Positions 35,973 to 45,663 of a DNA stretch of 64,000 nucleotides are shown piece by piece. The position numbers were made by a program, and so were the translations under genes. Source of the DNA: an uncultured Lachnospiraceae bacterium. GTDB taxonomy: Bacteria; Bacillota; Clostridia; Lachnospirales; Lachnospiraceae. Below the pieces are notes generated by a model, which saw only the letters and a list, made by a program, of their open reading frames with translations, searched no databases and was not told the DNA's origin. The stretch spans positions 22,952 through 86,951 of the forward strand of contig CAMWCA010000005.1 of NCBI GenBank assembly GCA_947172705.1, given 5' to 3'. The first letter of the stretch is position 1, and each line of letters starts with the position of its first letter.

Positions 35973-35981
35973 TGATATAAT
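35973..35981 (+). promoter_or_regulatory. Possible extended -10 promoter
   Basis: TGATATAAT, an extended -10 element with a perfect TATAAT (35976-35981), in the 76-bp gap before the GtrB-like gene. No good -35 is seen. The expected start near 35988 leaves about 54 bases of leader. Confidence 0.4.
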
Positions 35982-36041
35982 AGGCTATTAAGAAACCTGT
36001 TATTGTAAAGTAAATAATATATAAAGGTGAATAGAAATATT

Positions 36042-37028
36042 ATGCTGAACAGAAAAAAAAAGATCAGTGTATTGATACCATGTTACAATGAAGAAAAAAG
36101 TATCATGCAAATACATGAAATTATTACAGGAATATTTTCCAAAACGCTTAAGTCTTACGACTATGAAATTATTTTTGCAGATGATTTGTCCAGTGATGAC
36201 ACAAGAAAAATGATACGTGATTTAGGTAAAACTGACAGGGAGCATGTAAAAGCGGTATTTAACGCTGCTAATTTTGGCTTAATGAGGAATGTTTTTTCTG
36301 CTTTTAAATTGACAGATGGAGATGCTGTTTTTTTGGTATTTGGAGACCTGCAGGATCCGCCTGAGCTGCTGCCCCGGTTTGTGAAGGAATGGGAGGCAGG
36401 GGAAAGAGTAATTATTGGGCAGAAAACGGGAAGCAATGAAAATAAGCTTATGTTTTTTATGCGAAAGCTATATTACAGGATCATCGACTGGTTTTCCGAC
36501 AGACCCCAGATCCGGCAATATACGGGGTTTGGTCTCTATGACAGGAGCTTTGTAGAGGTGTTGAATCAAATAGAGGATATGAAGCCCTACTTAAAACAGG
36601 TGGTATCAGAATATGCAGCGAATTATAAGGTGATTCCTTATCAGCAGAATTGCTCTAACAGAGGAAAGTCAAATTATAATTTTTACAAGAATTATGATTT
36701 TGCCATGGAAGGAATTACTTCCTCAACAAAGAAAATCATGAGGCTTTCTACTCTTTCCGGCGCTGTGCTTGGGATCTTCAGCGCGCTGTATGCAGTAAGC
36801 GTTATAATTAAGAAACTTGTTTTTTGGGATTCCTATCCTTTTGGTATGGCGTCCATTACGGTGGGAATCTTTATGCTTGGCGCGATGCAGTTGTTTTTTA
36901 TTGGAATATTGGGGGAATACATTCTCAGCATTAATACAAAAACCCTGAAGCGCCCCCGCGCTACGATTGAAGAAAAGATAAATTTTGAAAAGGACGCTGT
37001 GTATATGCCGGAGGAAGATCAAAGGTGA
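36042..37028 (+). CDS. GtrB-like polyprenyl-phosphate glycosyltransferase (GT2)
   Basis: About 328 residues: SVLIPCYNEEKSIM, FADDLSSDDT, FNAANFGLMRN, the classical VFGDLQDPPELLP, and two transmembrane segments near residues 232 and 270. Same class as the gene at 25546 but clearly divergent. It probably makes undecaprenyl-phosphate-sugar for the GT-C-like protein encoded next. GTG 36027 overlaps its own ribosome-binding site, so ATG 36042 is preferred. An A9 run (36053-36061) lies at codons 4-7. Confidence 0.9.
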   Translation: MLNRKKKISVLIPCYNEEKSIMQIHEIITGIFSKTLKSYDYEIIFADDLSSDDTRKMIRDLGKTDREHVKAVFNAANFGLMRNVFSAFKLTDGDAVFLVFGDLQDPPELLPRFVKEWEAGERVIIGQKTGSNENKLMFFMRKLYYRIIDWFSDRPQIRQYTGFGLYDRSFVEVLNQIEDMKPYLKQVVSEYAANYKVIPYQQNCSNRGKSNYNFYKNYDFAMEGITSSTKKIMRLSTLSGAVLGIFSALYAVSVIIKKLVFWDSYPFGMASITVGIFMLGAMQLFFIGILGEYILSINTKTLKRPRATIEEKINFEKDAVYMPEEDQR

Positions 37029-38410
37029 AAGAGAAAACCAGGATAAAAAAATTTACTCTTATGAAAGATATTTCTCCTTTGGATGAGATATTGTTTGCTG
37101 TTGTAGTGTTGTTTATGTTTTTTACAATGTTTTATGCAGATTTGACGGTAACTGCACAATATTCCCTGACCCTGATAGATTCTCTGTTTGACGGCAAGTT
37201 TGCAAGTTTTTACCAAAATGCGATGGCTTCGGGGATCGCGCCGGAAGGGGCGGTTTATGATATAGGAATTTACCTTGTGTTTGCAGTCTGGGGATTTCCG
37301 GTGTGGGTTTTAAGGATGCTTTTTGGCGTCAGTGTTTTATCGGCAGGAAGTCTTTTGTGGTATAAATTTTTATTGATACTGTTTGCTGTGGGCAATGGAA
37401 TCGTAGTGGAAAAGATTGCAAAAGAGCTTAAAATAGCGGCAGAGAGCAGAAGTATGTTTCTGTTTACCTCGCTTTTATTTAACTTTCCCATACTGGTAGC
37501 GGCACAGTATGATGTAGTGCCGTTGTTTTTCATATTGCTTGGAACATTACAAAGCATACGGAAAAACAGAAAAGGATTTCTTCTCTATTTTTCTCTTGCA
37601 TTTACCATGAAACCTTTTGCACTGCTGCCGTTTTTGATCATACTTTTGTTGGAGGAAAAGAATATCGTTGGTATTGTGGTAAACGGCATTATCAGTGTAA
37701 TTCCATTAGGAGTTTGCAAGCTCATATACATGGTAAATCCGGTGAATATTGATAGTAACAACTCCTTTTTGGCAGATATGTTCCCTAAATTGGTGGAAGT
37801 ACAAATGAATGTAGGAAACGGCAGCGTTTCAGTGTTTGCATTATTTTTGCTTATTGTTTGTGCGTCGGCATATTGCTTTAAGCCGCGTCAGGATACGGCG
37901 GAGGATGGCCGGTGGCTTATTTGGTTTCTTTACCTTGGGTGGTGCGGGTTTTGCATGTTCGTTCCCATCTACCCATATTGGATTATTTATCTGGCACCGT
38001 TTTTGGCGCTGGTAAACGCATACGATGAAACAAGAACCAATTTTATGGGATTTCTGGATCTGGCGGCAAATGTCGGAGTGATTTTGATCATGATTTACAG
38101 GTATTCCTGGGTATATGGAGGTGAAAATACTTTTCGTTATCTGATTTTAAAGTTTTTGCCTCAGGTGGCGGATCAAAGCCATAGTGTGGGAAGTATTCTT
38201 TTTAAACTTCATTTTGATATGTTTGAGACAGTTATATTTGCAGTTGTGTTTGCGGCATTTGGCGTTATTGGGTACATTGCTTATGGAGGTTTGAGACGTG
38301 GAAGGATCGAAAACGTGCCGGTACAGAAGATCCACAACTGTCAGTGGAAAATACGGATCGGCATGTTGTATGGATGGTCTTTATTATGTATTCTGCTTGT
38401 ATTAGTGTAA
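37025..38410 (+). CDS. GT-C-like membrane glycosyltransferase
   Basis: 461 residues with about eleven transmembrane segments. The first extracytoplasmic loop contains ADLTVTAQYSLTLIDSLFDGK, with an acidic residue at the place of the GT-C catalytic Asp. The helix 5 region has FPILVAAQYDVVPLFFILLG and FTMKPFALLPFL, a pattern of GT87/PIG-M-like mannosyltransferases that use polyprenyl-phosphate sugars. It starts with a GTG whose last bases overlap the TGA of the GtrB-like gene, which strongly supports a two-component decoration system. Confidence 0.75.
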   Translation: MKEKTRIKKFTLMKDISPLDEILFAVVVLFMFFTMFYADLTVTAQYSLTLIDSLFDGKFASFYQNAMASGIAPEGAVYDIGIYLVFAVWGFPVWVLRMLFGVSVLSAGSLLWYKFLLILFAVGNGIVVEKIAKELKIAAESRSMFLFTSLLFNFPILVAAQYDVVPLFFILLGTLQSIRKNRKGFLLYFSLAFTMKPFALLPFLIILLLEEKNIVGIVVNGIISVIPLGVCKLIYMVNPVNIDSNNSFLADMFPKLVEVQMNVGNGSVSVFALFLLIVCASAYCFKPRQDTAEDGRWLIWFLYLGWCGFCMFVPIYPYWIIYLAPFLALVNAYDETRTNFMGFLDLAANVGVILIMIYRYSWVYGGENTFRYLILKFLPQVADQSHSVGSILFKLHFDMFETVIFAVVFAAFGVIGYIAYGGLRRGRIENVPVQKIHNCQWKIRIGMLYGWSLLCILLVLV

Positions 38411-38425
38411 CGATGGAGGCTTATT

Positions 38426-39856
38426 TTGAAGGAAAAGGCGCTTAATGTTAATTTGCTGCTGAATAGTGTAAGGATCGGTTTGTCCATTTTGTTTCCGCTG
38501 ATAACATTTCCTTATATTACAGGGATTTTGTCGCCTTCTCAAGTTGGAGAGTATGATTATACAAACTCGTTAATTAATTATTTTATATTAATTGCGGGTC
38601 TTGGAATTAACACCTATGCAATCAGAAATGGAAGCAGTCTTCGTGAAAAACAGAATGAGTTTGGAAAATTTGCAAATGAAATATTTTCGTTAAATATTTT
38701 ATCCACAATGGTTTCCTATTTAATGCTGTTTATCTGTTTTGTCCTGTTTAGTACTTTTAGAGAGTTTCGGATTTCAATTATACTTTTTTCCATTTCAATT
38801 TTATTTAGGACCATTGGAGTTGAGTGGATATTTGGAATATATGAGAACTATAGATATATTACAATCCGTGGAGTGTTATTTCAGATTCTTTCACTTCTGT
38901 TACTTTTTACTTTTGTCCGGGATGAGAATGATCTGTATGTTTATATATTAATCACAGTTCTGGCAAATGCAGGTTCCAATATTTGTAATTTCTTTTACGC
39001 CAGGCATTATTGCAGGCTGAGAATTGTCATTAATAAAAATATTTTAAAGCATATAAAGCCGGTTATGCTTATTTTTTCTACAACTCTTGCCACAACTATT
39101 TATATTAACGCTGATACAACTATGCTTGGGGTAATGCGTGGAAATGAACAGGTGGGTTTTTACGCGGTTGCATGTAAGATCTATAATTGCGTGAAATCCT
39201 TGCTGAACGGATTGGTACCGGTTTTTATGGCACGGCTGTCTTTCCAATATAAGGAGCGGCGGGATCAGTATGATGCAACCTTCAAATACGCGTTTCATCT
39301 GCTGACCTGTATTACGGTTCCACTGGCAGTAGGAGCCTTACTATACAGCAGGGATATGATCCTGTTTATCAGCCGAGAAGAATATTTGCCGGCTGAAAAT
39401 GCCATGAAAATACTTTTTTTGTCTCTTATTTTTGCCACATTGGGAAATCTGTATAGTTCCGGCGGTCTGCTTCTGGCGGAAAAAGAAAGTACTATGCTGA
39501 TGGCAACCTGTTCCGGAGCGCTTATAAATATTACATTTAATGCCGTACTGATACCTGTGTGGGGATGTACGGGAGCGGCAAGTGCCACATTAATAACAGA
39601 AGTATGTATTTTCCTATGTTTGTACTGCTTTTTCAGGAAATATGTGGGAACAAATGTAAGTGATAAACATGTAATAAAATGTTTATTGGCAACAGTTCCA
39701 TTTGCATTTGTAAAGGGAATCTCAATCATGGCTGGATGGACGGGAACAACAGCCTTTTTGACAGAAGTGGGAATATGTGTGATATTGTATTTTGGGGGAT
39801 TGATCATTTTGAGGGACGAATTGATAAAGAATCTGAGAAGGAAGAGGGCTGAATGA
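38426..39856 (+). CDS. Second Wzx-type oligosaccharide flippase
   Basis: 476 residues and about fourteen hydrophobic segments. It begins NVNLLLNSVRIGLSILFPL and has FPYITGILSPSQVGEYDYTNSL near residue 30, LGINTYAIRNGSSLRE, and NADTTMLGVMRGNEQVGFY near residue 225, all typical of RfbX/Wzx. It is distinct from the flippase at 14373, so the window serves at least two repeat units. TTG start with GGAGG (38415-38419) 6 bp upstream. Confidence 0.9.
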   Translation: MKEKALNVNLLLNSVRIGLSILFPLITFPYITGILSPSQVGEYDYTNSLINYFILIAGLGINTYAIRNGSSLREKQNEFGKFANEIFSLNILSTMVSYLMLFICFVLFSTFREFRISIILFSISILFRTIGVEWIFGIYENYRYITIRGVLFQILSLLLLFTFVRDENDLYVYILITVLANAGSNICNFFYARHYCRLRIVINKNILKHIKPVMLIFSTTLATTIYINADTTMLGVMRGNEQVGFYAVACKIYNCVKSLLNGLVPVFMARLSFQYKERRDQYDATFKYAFHLLTCITVPLAVGALLYSRDMILFISREEYLPAENAMKILFLSLIFATLGNLYSSGGLLLAEKESTMLMATCSGALINITFNAVLIPVWGCTGAASATLITEVCIFLCLYCFFRKYVGTNVSDKHVIKCLLATVPFAFVKGISIMAGWTGTTAFLTEVGICVILYFGGLIILRDELIKNLRRKRAE

Positions 39857-42492
39857 ATAAAGAAAGAAAACTCCTCAAATCTGATTATGTGATGTTTGCG
39901 CTGGTTGCTGTCATAGCGATTCTTACGATCATCAGAATATGCAGTAATACAACGAAAAATGGAATGTACGGGATTACAGGAATTGCAGACGGCGGCGTAT
40001 TGATGGCGGATTCTCGTTATCTGGAATTGAAATTGGACGCGCCGGTGGCGGGAATCACCGGATTTAGTTTTCAGTTTGACGGAGACAGAGAGAAATTTGG
40101 AGATGCAAGTTTTTTGGTTACAGCAGATATAGTAAATGATGTCTTAAACCCGCAAAGTATTTATCAGGGGACCCTCCCGCTAATCGAGCAGGCGTACGAT
40201 TATCAAAATGGATTTTTTAGAGTTATTATTCCCTTTCATGGAGAAATTAAGGAAGGGGATCATCTTCGAATTGCAATCATGGGTGTGGGTATGTCCGAGA
40301 AGGATAATATTTTAATTCGGACATGCAGCAAGTATCAAATGAGCGGTGCAGTATTTGAAGTAAATGATTTTGTGCAGGAGAGCATGCTTACAGGATACCT
40401 TTATTATCCGACAAAGGGAAGACAGGTTCTTTCAGTTCTGATGCAGGGAATTGTGGCAGCGCTTCTTGTTTTGCTGGCTGGCGAGAAGTGTAAGGAATCA
40501 AAAGCGTTAAAAGCGTCAAAAGTGTCAGATGATTCTCCTGTAAAGAAAGCAAAGAAATTTGTCATAGGGAAATGGTTCCCGCTACTGCCATTTTTGGTTT
40601 TGTTGCTTTTGTTCCTTGAGTATACTTATTACGCCGGCGTCAAAACGCAGATACGAGATCTTGCGCCCAGAGAGGGCGAGAGGGTTTATGCAGCGGATGA
40701 GGTGGTTTACAGAGAACTGTGTGATGGAGAGGCAATTTTCAGCGAATGGAGATCTGAAGGGGAGCATCTTGCAGGACTGGGAATCTATTTACGGGAACCC
40801 TATGATGAAGGCGGAATTTTCACGATAGAAGTCAACGAGCTGGAAAGCCAGGATCTTATTACATCCGTTGAAAAAGGGATTTACGAGGCTGCTCCTGGAG
40901 AGGAGGGACTTTTAGAATTTAATTTCGATGCCCCAATTAAAAAATCCGGTGACAAAGAGTATCTGGTGGCAATTTATTATTCAGGAGAGCCTGTTGAGAT
41001 CCGTATGATCAACGATGGAGGTGATAATCCGGTCTTTGTTTCCTTGTATCGGCAGAATGATTTTTTGAATGTGTTGTTTATTCTATTTTCTTTCCTGATC
41101 ATTGGATTCAGCTTTGCGTTTTTTCTATGTATGCAGAATAAAGTGAAGGTGGAAAAATTACTTTTGGCAGCAGTTATTTTGCTTGGGATTTTATTTGAGA
41201 CTGTAATTACGCCTTTTGCAGTTCCTGATGAAGCGGCGCATATCGATACGGCGTACAGGATCTCCAATCAGATGCTGGGAGTCGAGGATACGGGGATCAG
41301 GGATGCGATTTATAAAAGGGAGTGTGATATTCGTACAGACAGCGGTGTCAGAAGAACATTGGATGTGGAGAGTTACCGCTGGCTTTATGAGGATTGGTTC
41401 AGTACAGAAGGTCGCAAAACCGAGAGACTTATTTTTGCGGCGGATGCCAGGGCAAATGCAGATTCCCTATTTTATTTACCTATAGCAACAGGAATTACTG
41501 TGGGAAGAATATTAGGCATGGGATTTCTTCCAATGATATTTCTTGCCCGAATACTCAATTTGCTTTTAAGCGCATGGATTATTTATTTGGCGGTAAAAAA
41601 GATACCCTTTGGAAAAAGTATCTTGTGCGCAATCGCTTTGCTGCCCATTACGGTACAGGAGATTTCCGCCTGCACATATGATGCGCTGATCATAGCGGTA
41701 TCTATTTTGTATGTAAGCTATTGTATTTTTGCCATATATAGCAAGAGGAGGCTTAAAAGGACAGAAATTCTTGTAATACTTATTACGGCGATTCTCCTTG
41801 GGATGTGTAAAGGAGGGGTATATACGCCTTTGTATCTATTAGGAATATGGGCGCTTATTAAAAAGGGATATATTGGATTTCCCCAGAAAAAAGCAGGAAA
41901 AATCGCCATGGGGGCAGCGTTGGCTGGTATTGTGTTGATTTTTGCCGGAGGTGTGATTTTCCTTTGCAGGGAGCCGGTAGATCCGCATAGCCTGAGAGGA
42001 GGATTTTATACCGTAGGATATTTGGTACAACATCCCATGGAAATGATCAGGATTTTGGAAAATACGCTATATCAGAAAAGTTATGGTTATCTGGAACAGT
42101 GTATAGGAAAAGATTTGGGTTCCTGGCAGCTTTCTGCAAGGTTTGTAACGCCTGTAGGATATATGCTGTTGATAGGAGCCGCAGTCATATGTGATGGGAG
42201 ACGCCCCTATATTGCGAGAGTTCAGGAAAAAGGAGTATTTATACTTTCGGTGGTGTTGGCTTCAGGGGCAGTTCTGGTGGCAATGCTGACTGCCACGCCT
42301 TATGGAGATAAGGCAGTGGATGGCGTGCAGGGAAGATATTTTATCCCTGTGTTATGGCTGTTGCTGATTAGTTTCAGAAAAGGTAAAATAGTTCATAAAA
42401 AGAAAAGATACAGAGAAATTGTGATGGCTGGTTTTGTATTGGGTATTTGTACGGTGATACAGCTTGTAATCGATGTATTGAACCCAATATGA
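39853..42492 (+). CDS. DUF2142-type large membrane protein
   Basis: 879 residues. An N-terminal helix is followed by a beta-rich extracytoplasmic region (residues 40-195), a second helix pair with another extracytoplasmic region (about 240-400), and then about ten transmembrane segments. The motif ITPFAVPDEAAHIDTAYR near residue 455 is the DUF2142 signature and resembles the acidic first loop of GT-C enzymes. It probably transfers a sugar from a polyprenyl carrier to the exported glycan. The two extra beta domains are unusual. ATGA overlap with the flippase. Confidence 0.78.
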   Translation: MNKERKLLKSDYVMFALVAVIAILTIIRICSNTTKNGMYGITGIADGGVLMADSRYLELKLDAPVAGITGFSFQFDGDREKFGDASFLVTADIVNDVLNPQSIYQGTLPLIEQAYDYQNGFFRVIIPFHGEIKEGDHLRIAIMGVGMSEKDNILIRTCSKYQMSGAVFEVNDFVQESMLTGYLYYPTKGRQVLSVLMQGIVAALLVLLAGEKCKESKALKASKVSDDSPVKKAKKFVIGKWFPLLPFLVLLLLFLEYTYYAGVKTQIRDLAPREGERVYAADEVVYRELCDGEAIFSEWRSEGEHLAGLGIYLREPYDEGGIFTIEVNELESQDLITSVEKGIYEAAPGEEGLLEFNFDAPIKKSGDKEYLVAIYYSGEPVEIRMINDGGDNPVFVSLYRQNDFLNVLFILFSFLIIGFSFAFFLCMQNKVKVEKLLLAAVILLGILFETVITPFAVPDEAAHIDTAYRISNQMLGVEDTGIRDAIYKRECDIRTDSGVRRTLDVESYRWLYEDWFSTEGRKTERLIFAADARANADSLFYLPIATGITVGRILGMGFLPMIFLARILNLLLSAWIIYLAVKKIPFGKSILCAIALLPITVQEISACTYDALIIAVSILYVSYCIFAIYSKRRLKRTEILVILITAILLGMCKGGVYTPLYLLGIWALIKKGYIGFPQKKAGKIAMGAALAGIVLIFAGGVIFLCREPVDPHSLRGGFYTVGYLVQHPMEMIRILENTLYQKSYGYLEQCIGKDLGSWQLSARFVTPVGYMLLIGAAVICDGRRPYIARVQEKGVFILSVVLASGAVLVAMLTATPYGDKAVDGVQGRYFIPVLWLLLISFRKGKIVHKKKRYREIVMAGFVLGICTVIQLVIDVLNPI

Positions 42493-42508
42493 CAATAAGG
42501 AATAAAAA

Positions 42509-43294
42509 ATGGAATTGCATACGTTTGTAATATGTGCTTATGGGGAAAGTCAATATCTGGAAGAATGCATTAGATCACTGTTGAATCAAACCGTAAAAAG
42601 CAGGATTTTAATAGCCACCTCTACGCCCAACGAATATGTCAGCGAAATGGGAACAAGATATGGGATCACAGTTTGCGTGAACCATCAGGGGCAGGGAATA
42701 GCGGATGACTGGAATTTTGCTTACAGGCAGGCGGTGAGCAAGTATGTGACCCTTGCGCATCAGGACGATGTGTATGAGCCGGAATACGTCCGGAGAATGC
42801 TCGCAGAATTGGAAAAAGCGGACAAGCCATTGATTTCCTTTTCCAATTACGGAGAAATACGGCAAGGGGAAAGAATAAAGTCAAATTATCTTTTGAATAT
42901 GAAGAGGCTGATGCTTATGCCGGTTTACATCAGGCGGCTGCGCAAATACAAACTGATTAAGCGCGGTATCCTGTCTTTAGGAAATCCGGTGTGTTGTCCT
43001 TCGGTAACCTATGTGAAAGAAAATATGCCTGAACCGGTATTTGAGAAGTACTTTAAGTCGAATTTGGACTGGGAGGCATGGGAGAAGGCATCGGCACGGG
43101 AGGGAAGCTTTGAATTTTGCAGGGAAATATTGATGTATCACAGAATACATGGAGAGTCTGAAACATCGGCGCTGATTCATGACAGAGAGCGGAACAGAGA
43201 GGACTATGAAATGCTGTGCAGGTTTTGGCCCCAGTGGCTTGCAAAATTATATCTCAAAGTATATAGTAAAGGAGAAAATTCCAATCAAGTATAA
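42509..43294 (+). CDS. GT2 family glycosyltransferase
   Basis: 261 residues: TFVICAYGESQYLEECIRSLL, LIATSTPNEYV and YVTLAHQDDVYEPEYV with the metal-binding QDD near residue 92. The usual DDGS turn is replaced by TSTPN, as in a subgroup of bacterial GT2 enzymes. It follows the DUF2142 protein by 16 bp with AAGGA before the ATG. Donor unknown. Confidence 0.87.
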   Translation: MELHTFVICAYGESQYLEECIRSLLNQTVKSRILIATSTPNEYVSEMGTRYGITVCVNHQGQGIADDWNFAYRQAVSKYVTLAHQDDVYEPEYVRRMLAELEKADKPLISFSNYGEIRQGERIKSNYLLNMKRLMLMPVYIRRLRKYKLIKRGILSLGNPVCCPSVTYVKENMPEPVFEKYFKSNLDWEAWEKASAREGSFEFCREILMYHRIHGESETSALIHDRERNREDYEMLCRFWPQWLAKLYLKVYSKGENSNQV

Positions 43295-43330
43295 GCGGAT
43301 CACCGATAAAGCAGAGAGGAAGCGTGCAAT

Positions 43331-44398
43331 ATGGGGCAAATGAGAAGAGATAATAATTTTGGTATTATGCGATTAGTCGGTGCGGTTATGGTCATTTGGG
43401 GGCATATGTATGTGCTGACAGGACAGCCAACGCCAATGTTTATGTGGGAATCGATCCACGGATTTGGCGTAGCGGTTTTTTTTGTCATAAGCGGGTACCT
43501 GATTACCAAAAGCTGGATGCGCCGACCGGTTTTTAAGGAATATATTGTAAAAAGAATTTTTCGAATTTTTCCTGCGCTAATTGCCTGCGTATTGCTGACG
43601 GTATTTGTAGTGGGACCTTTAATGACAAGTATTCCGCTGAGGGAGTATTTTTCCAGTCCTTTGACCTGGAAATATTTATTAAACGGCGTTTTATATATTA
43701 ATCATTTGCTGCCGGGGGTGTTTGAGAATAATATTGCATCCAGCGCTGTGAACGGTTCCCTATGGTGTCTGCCGGTTGAATTTTTAATGTATTTGGTGGT
43801 TCCTGTTTATGTTGGCATTGGGATGAAGCTATCAGCGAAATCTCAGAGATGGTATTATGGGATGATTACACTGTTTATGATTTTGGCAAGGGTGATCTGG
43901 GACACTTGGTTTTGCGGTAATGGTATATTTGTGGAAACTTCATATTTTTCGCAGGTTATCATTGGGTTGATTAGCAACACCATAAGAATTATTCCTTACT
44001 TCTTCGTGGGTTGCTTATTGGCAGCTGGCAGATTGGAGAAACTTTTAAATATACAGATTGCAGTTGTTGCAGTGATGGTCGCATCCGCTTTGTTTTACTT
44101 ATCAACGCCTTTTTGCTATATAGCGGAATACTTATTGATCCCGTATGTTGTACTGGCGTTTTCAATGGCGGAGAAACCTGTTTTGGCAGTATTTAATAAA
44201 AGGGACATTTCTTATGGCATGTTTCTTTCAGGACATGTGATCCAGCAGATTTTGATCCATATAGCGATACAAAAGGGATATGCGATCCATATTTGGTTTT
44301 TGATCCTATTGTCAGTTGGCTTCTCAGTGGCAATGGGATTTCTGATGGAAAGATTTATTGAGAGACCCGCTGGAAAACTTATGAACAGGATAATTTGA
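43331..44398 (+). CDS. Acyltransferase-3 (OafA-like) membrane protein, copy 1
   Basis: 355 residues with ten transmembrane segments. NNFGIMRLVGAVMVIWGHMYV carries the catalytic histidine near residue 29. HGFGVAVFFVISGYLITKSW and the RIFRIFPALIA motif follow. These proteins take acyl groups from the cytoplasm and O-acylate sugars on the outer face. It is the most divergent of three related copies (others at 44457 and 59208) and lacks the guanine tract of the third. ATG 43331 chosen; 43340 is an alternative. Confidence 0.9.
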   Translation: MGQMRRDNNFGIMRLVGAVMVIWGHMYVLTGQPTPMFMWESIHGFGVAVFFVISGYLITKSWMRRPVFKEYIVKRIFRIFPALIACVLLTVFVVGPLMTSIPLREYFSSPLTWKYLLNGVLYINHLLPGVFENNIASSAVNGSLWCLPVEFLMYLVVPVYVGIGMKLSAKSQRWYYGMITLFMILARVIWDTWFCGNGIFVETSYFSQVIIGLISNTIRIIPYFFVGCLLAAGRLEKLLNIQIAVVAVMVASALFYLSTPFCYIAEYLLIPYVVLAFSMAEKPVLAVFNKRDISYGMFLSGHVIQQILIHIAIQKGYAIHIWFLILLSVGFSVAMGFLMERFIERPAGKLMNRII

Positions 44399-44422
44399 AG
44401 AAGGTAAAAAAATATTTATAAT
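44395..44422 (+). promoter_or_regulatory. Possible promoter for acyltransferase copy 2
   Basis: TTGAAG (44395-44400), a 16-bp spacer and a perfect TATAAT (44417-44422). It overlaps the stop codon of copy 1 and leaves about 28 bases of leader before the ATG at 44457. It suggests that copy 2 is separately expressed. Confidence 0.45.
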
Positions 44423-44456
44423 TTAAGCTAAAAAATATATTGCAAAGGAAAAAATT

Positions 44457-45530
44457 ATGAAACAGGAAAGAAGTAACAATTTCGGGCTGATCAGGTTAAT
44501 TGGGGCGGTTGCAGTAATTGTAGGACATATGTATGTACTGACAGGGCAAAGCGCGCCAACATTTATGTGGGATTTAATACATGGATTTGGGGTGGCATGC
44601 TTTTTGTCTATTGGCGGATATTTGATCACAAAAAGTTGGATGCGCCAGCCACAATTTTTGCCCTATATTGTAAAAAGAGTGTTTCGTATATTTCCAGCAT
44701 TAATTGCTTGTATATTACTGACAGTATATGTAGTGGGACCTTTGGTAACAAGTTTTTCTATAGAAGAGTATTTTTCGGACCCGCTTATTAAGCAATATTT
44801 GAAAAATTGTTTTCTTCTTGTAAGCTATTGGCTGCCGGGAGTGTTTGAAAATAATATTGCGACCAGATCTGTTAATGGTTCTCTTTGGTGCTTGCCAGTT
44901 GAATTTTTATTGTACTTAATAATTCCTATTTATCTTAGTATAGGGAAAAGATTGCCTGCTAAATTGCAGAAGTGGTATTATGGAATTTGTACATTACTTG
45001 TTATTGCAGCAAGGGTAATATGGTATTATTGGACATGCAGTGTTGCTAATACGCTTGCTGCACCATCATATCCAGTGCAGCTCATGATAGATTTTCTTTC
45101 CACTTCTTTGCAGATTATTCCATATTTTTTTGTAGGTAGTTTTTTTGCTGTCTGTCAGATGGAGAAAAGTTTAAATATACAGATAGCAGTTATTTTCATT
45201 TGTATTGCAGCTGCCTCTGCTCGTTTGTCAGCACCGTTTTGCTATGTAATAGGATATTTGTGTGTTCCATATGTAGTTCTATCTTTGGCATTAGCGGAGA
45301 AACCTGTTTTTGCGGTGTTAAATAAGAGGGATATTTCATATGGGATGTTTCTCTTTGGATATGTGATCCAACAAACGTTGATTCATGTTTTTCTTCAAAA
45401 AGGATATACCATCAATGTTTGGATATTGATGGTGCTGTCTGTTATTCTATCAGCGGTTATGGGTCTCCTTACAGAGGTATTTATTGAGAAACCTGTAGGA
45501 AAACTGGTGAAAATCTTATTGAAAAAATGA
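44457..45530 (+). CDS. Acyltransferase-3 (OafA-like) membrane protein, copy 2
   Basis: 357 residues, same topology as copy 1: NNFGLIRLIGAVAVIVGHMYV, HGFGVACFLSIGGYLITKSW, KRVFRIFPALIACIL, and C-terminal KRDISYGMFLFGYVIQQ. It is far more similar to the minus-strand copy at 59208-60290 than to its neighbour copy 1. The two close copies are in opposite orientation about 14 kb apart. Predicted to O-acylate an exported glycan. AAAGGA 9 bp before the ATG. Confidence 0.9.
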   Translation: MKQERSNNFGLIRLIGAVAVIVGHMYVLTGQSAPTFMWDLIHGFGVACFLSIGGYLITKSWMRQPQFLPYIVKRVFRIFPALIACILLTVYVVGPLVTSFSIEEYFSDPLIKQYLKNCFLLVSYWLPGVFENNIATRSVNGSLWCLPVEFLLYLIIPIYLSIGKRLPAKLQKWYYGICTLLVIAARVIWYYWTCSVANTLAAPSYPVQLMIDFLSTSLQIIPYFFVGSFFAVCQMEKSLNIQIAVIFICIAAASARLSAPFCYVIGYLCVPYVVLSLALAEKPVFAVLNKRDISYGMFLFGYVIQQTLIHVFLQKGYTINVWILMVLSVILSAVMGLLTEVFIEKPVGKLVKILLKK

Positions 45531-45537
45531 GGTAATT

Positions 45538-45597
45538 ATGAGTATTATTGGCAGATGCGGAAATGCAATAGAAGTTGCATATAGTAATAAAACGTGA
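45538..45597 (+). other. Short open frame (19 codons) in the gap before the GT2 gene
   Basis: The 133-bp gap between acyltransferase copy 2 and the next GT2 holds a 19-codon frame with GAGGTA just before its ATG, encoding MSIIGRCGNAIEVAYSNKT. It could be a leader peptide or a remnant of a lost gene. I see no convincing promoter in the gap. Low confidence that it is a gene. Confidence 0.2.
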
Positions 45598-45663
45598 TAT
45601 TCTTACAAGGTATGACAGTTATATATTGTTTGATATGAAAGCCATGTTATATTGGAGGAGGGA

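Noticed and set aside
36053..36061. A9 run (and similar A8/T8 runs at 11972, 24487, 30735 and 62981) as switches
   Set aside because: Lysine and phenylalanine codon runs of this length are common in AT-rich genes; all frames are intact and nothing else suggests slippage.
45602..45660. Promoter in the gap before the GT2 gene at 45664
   Set aside because: Several TATATT-like boxes occur but none has a good -35 at 16-18 bp, and the last one abuts the ribosome-binding site.
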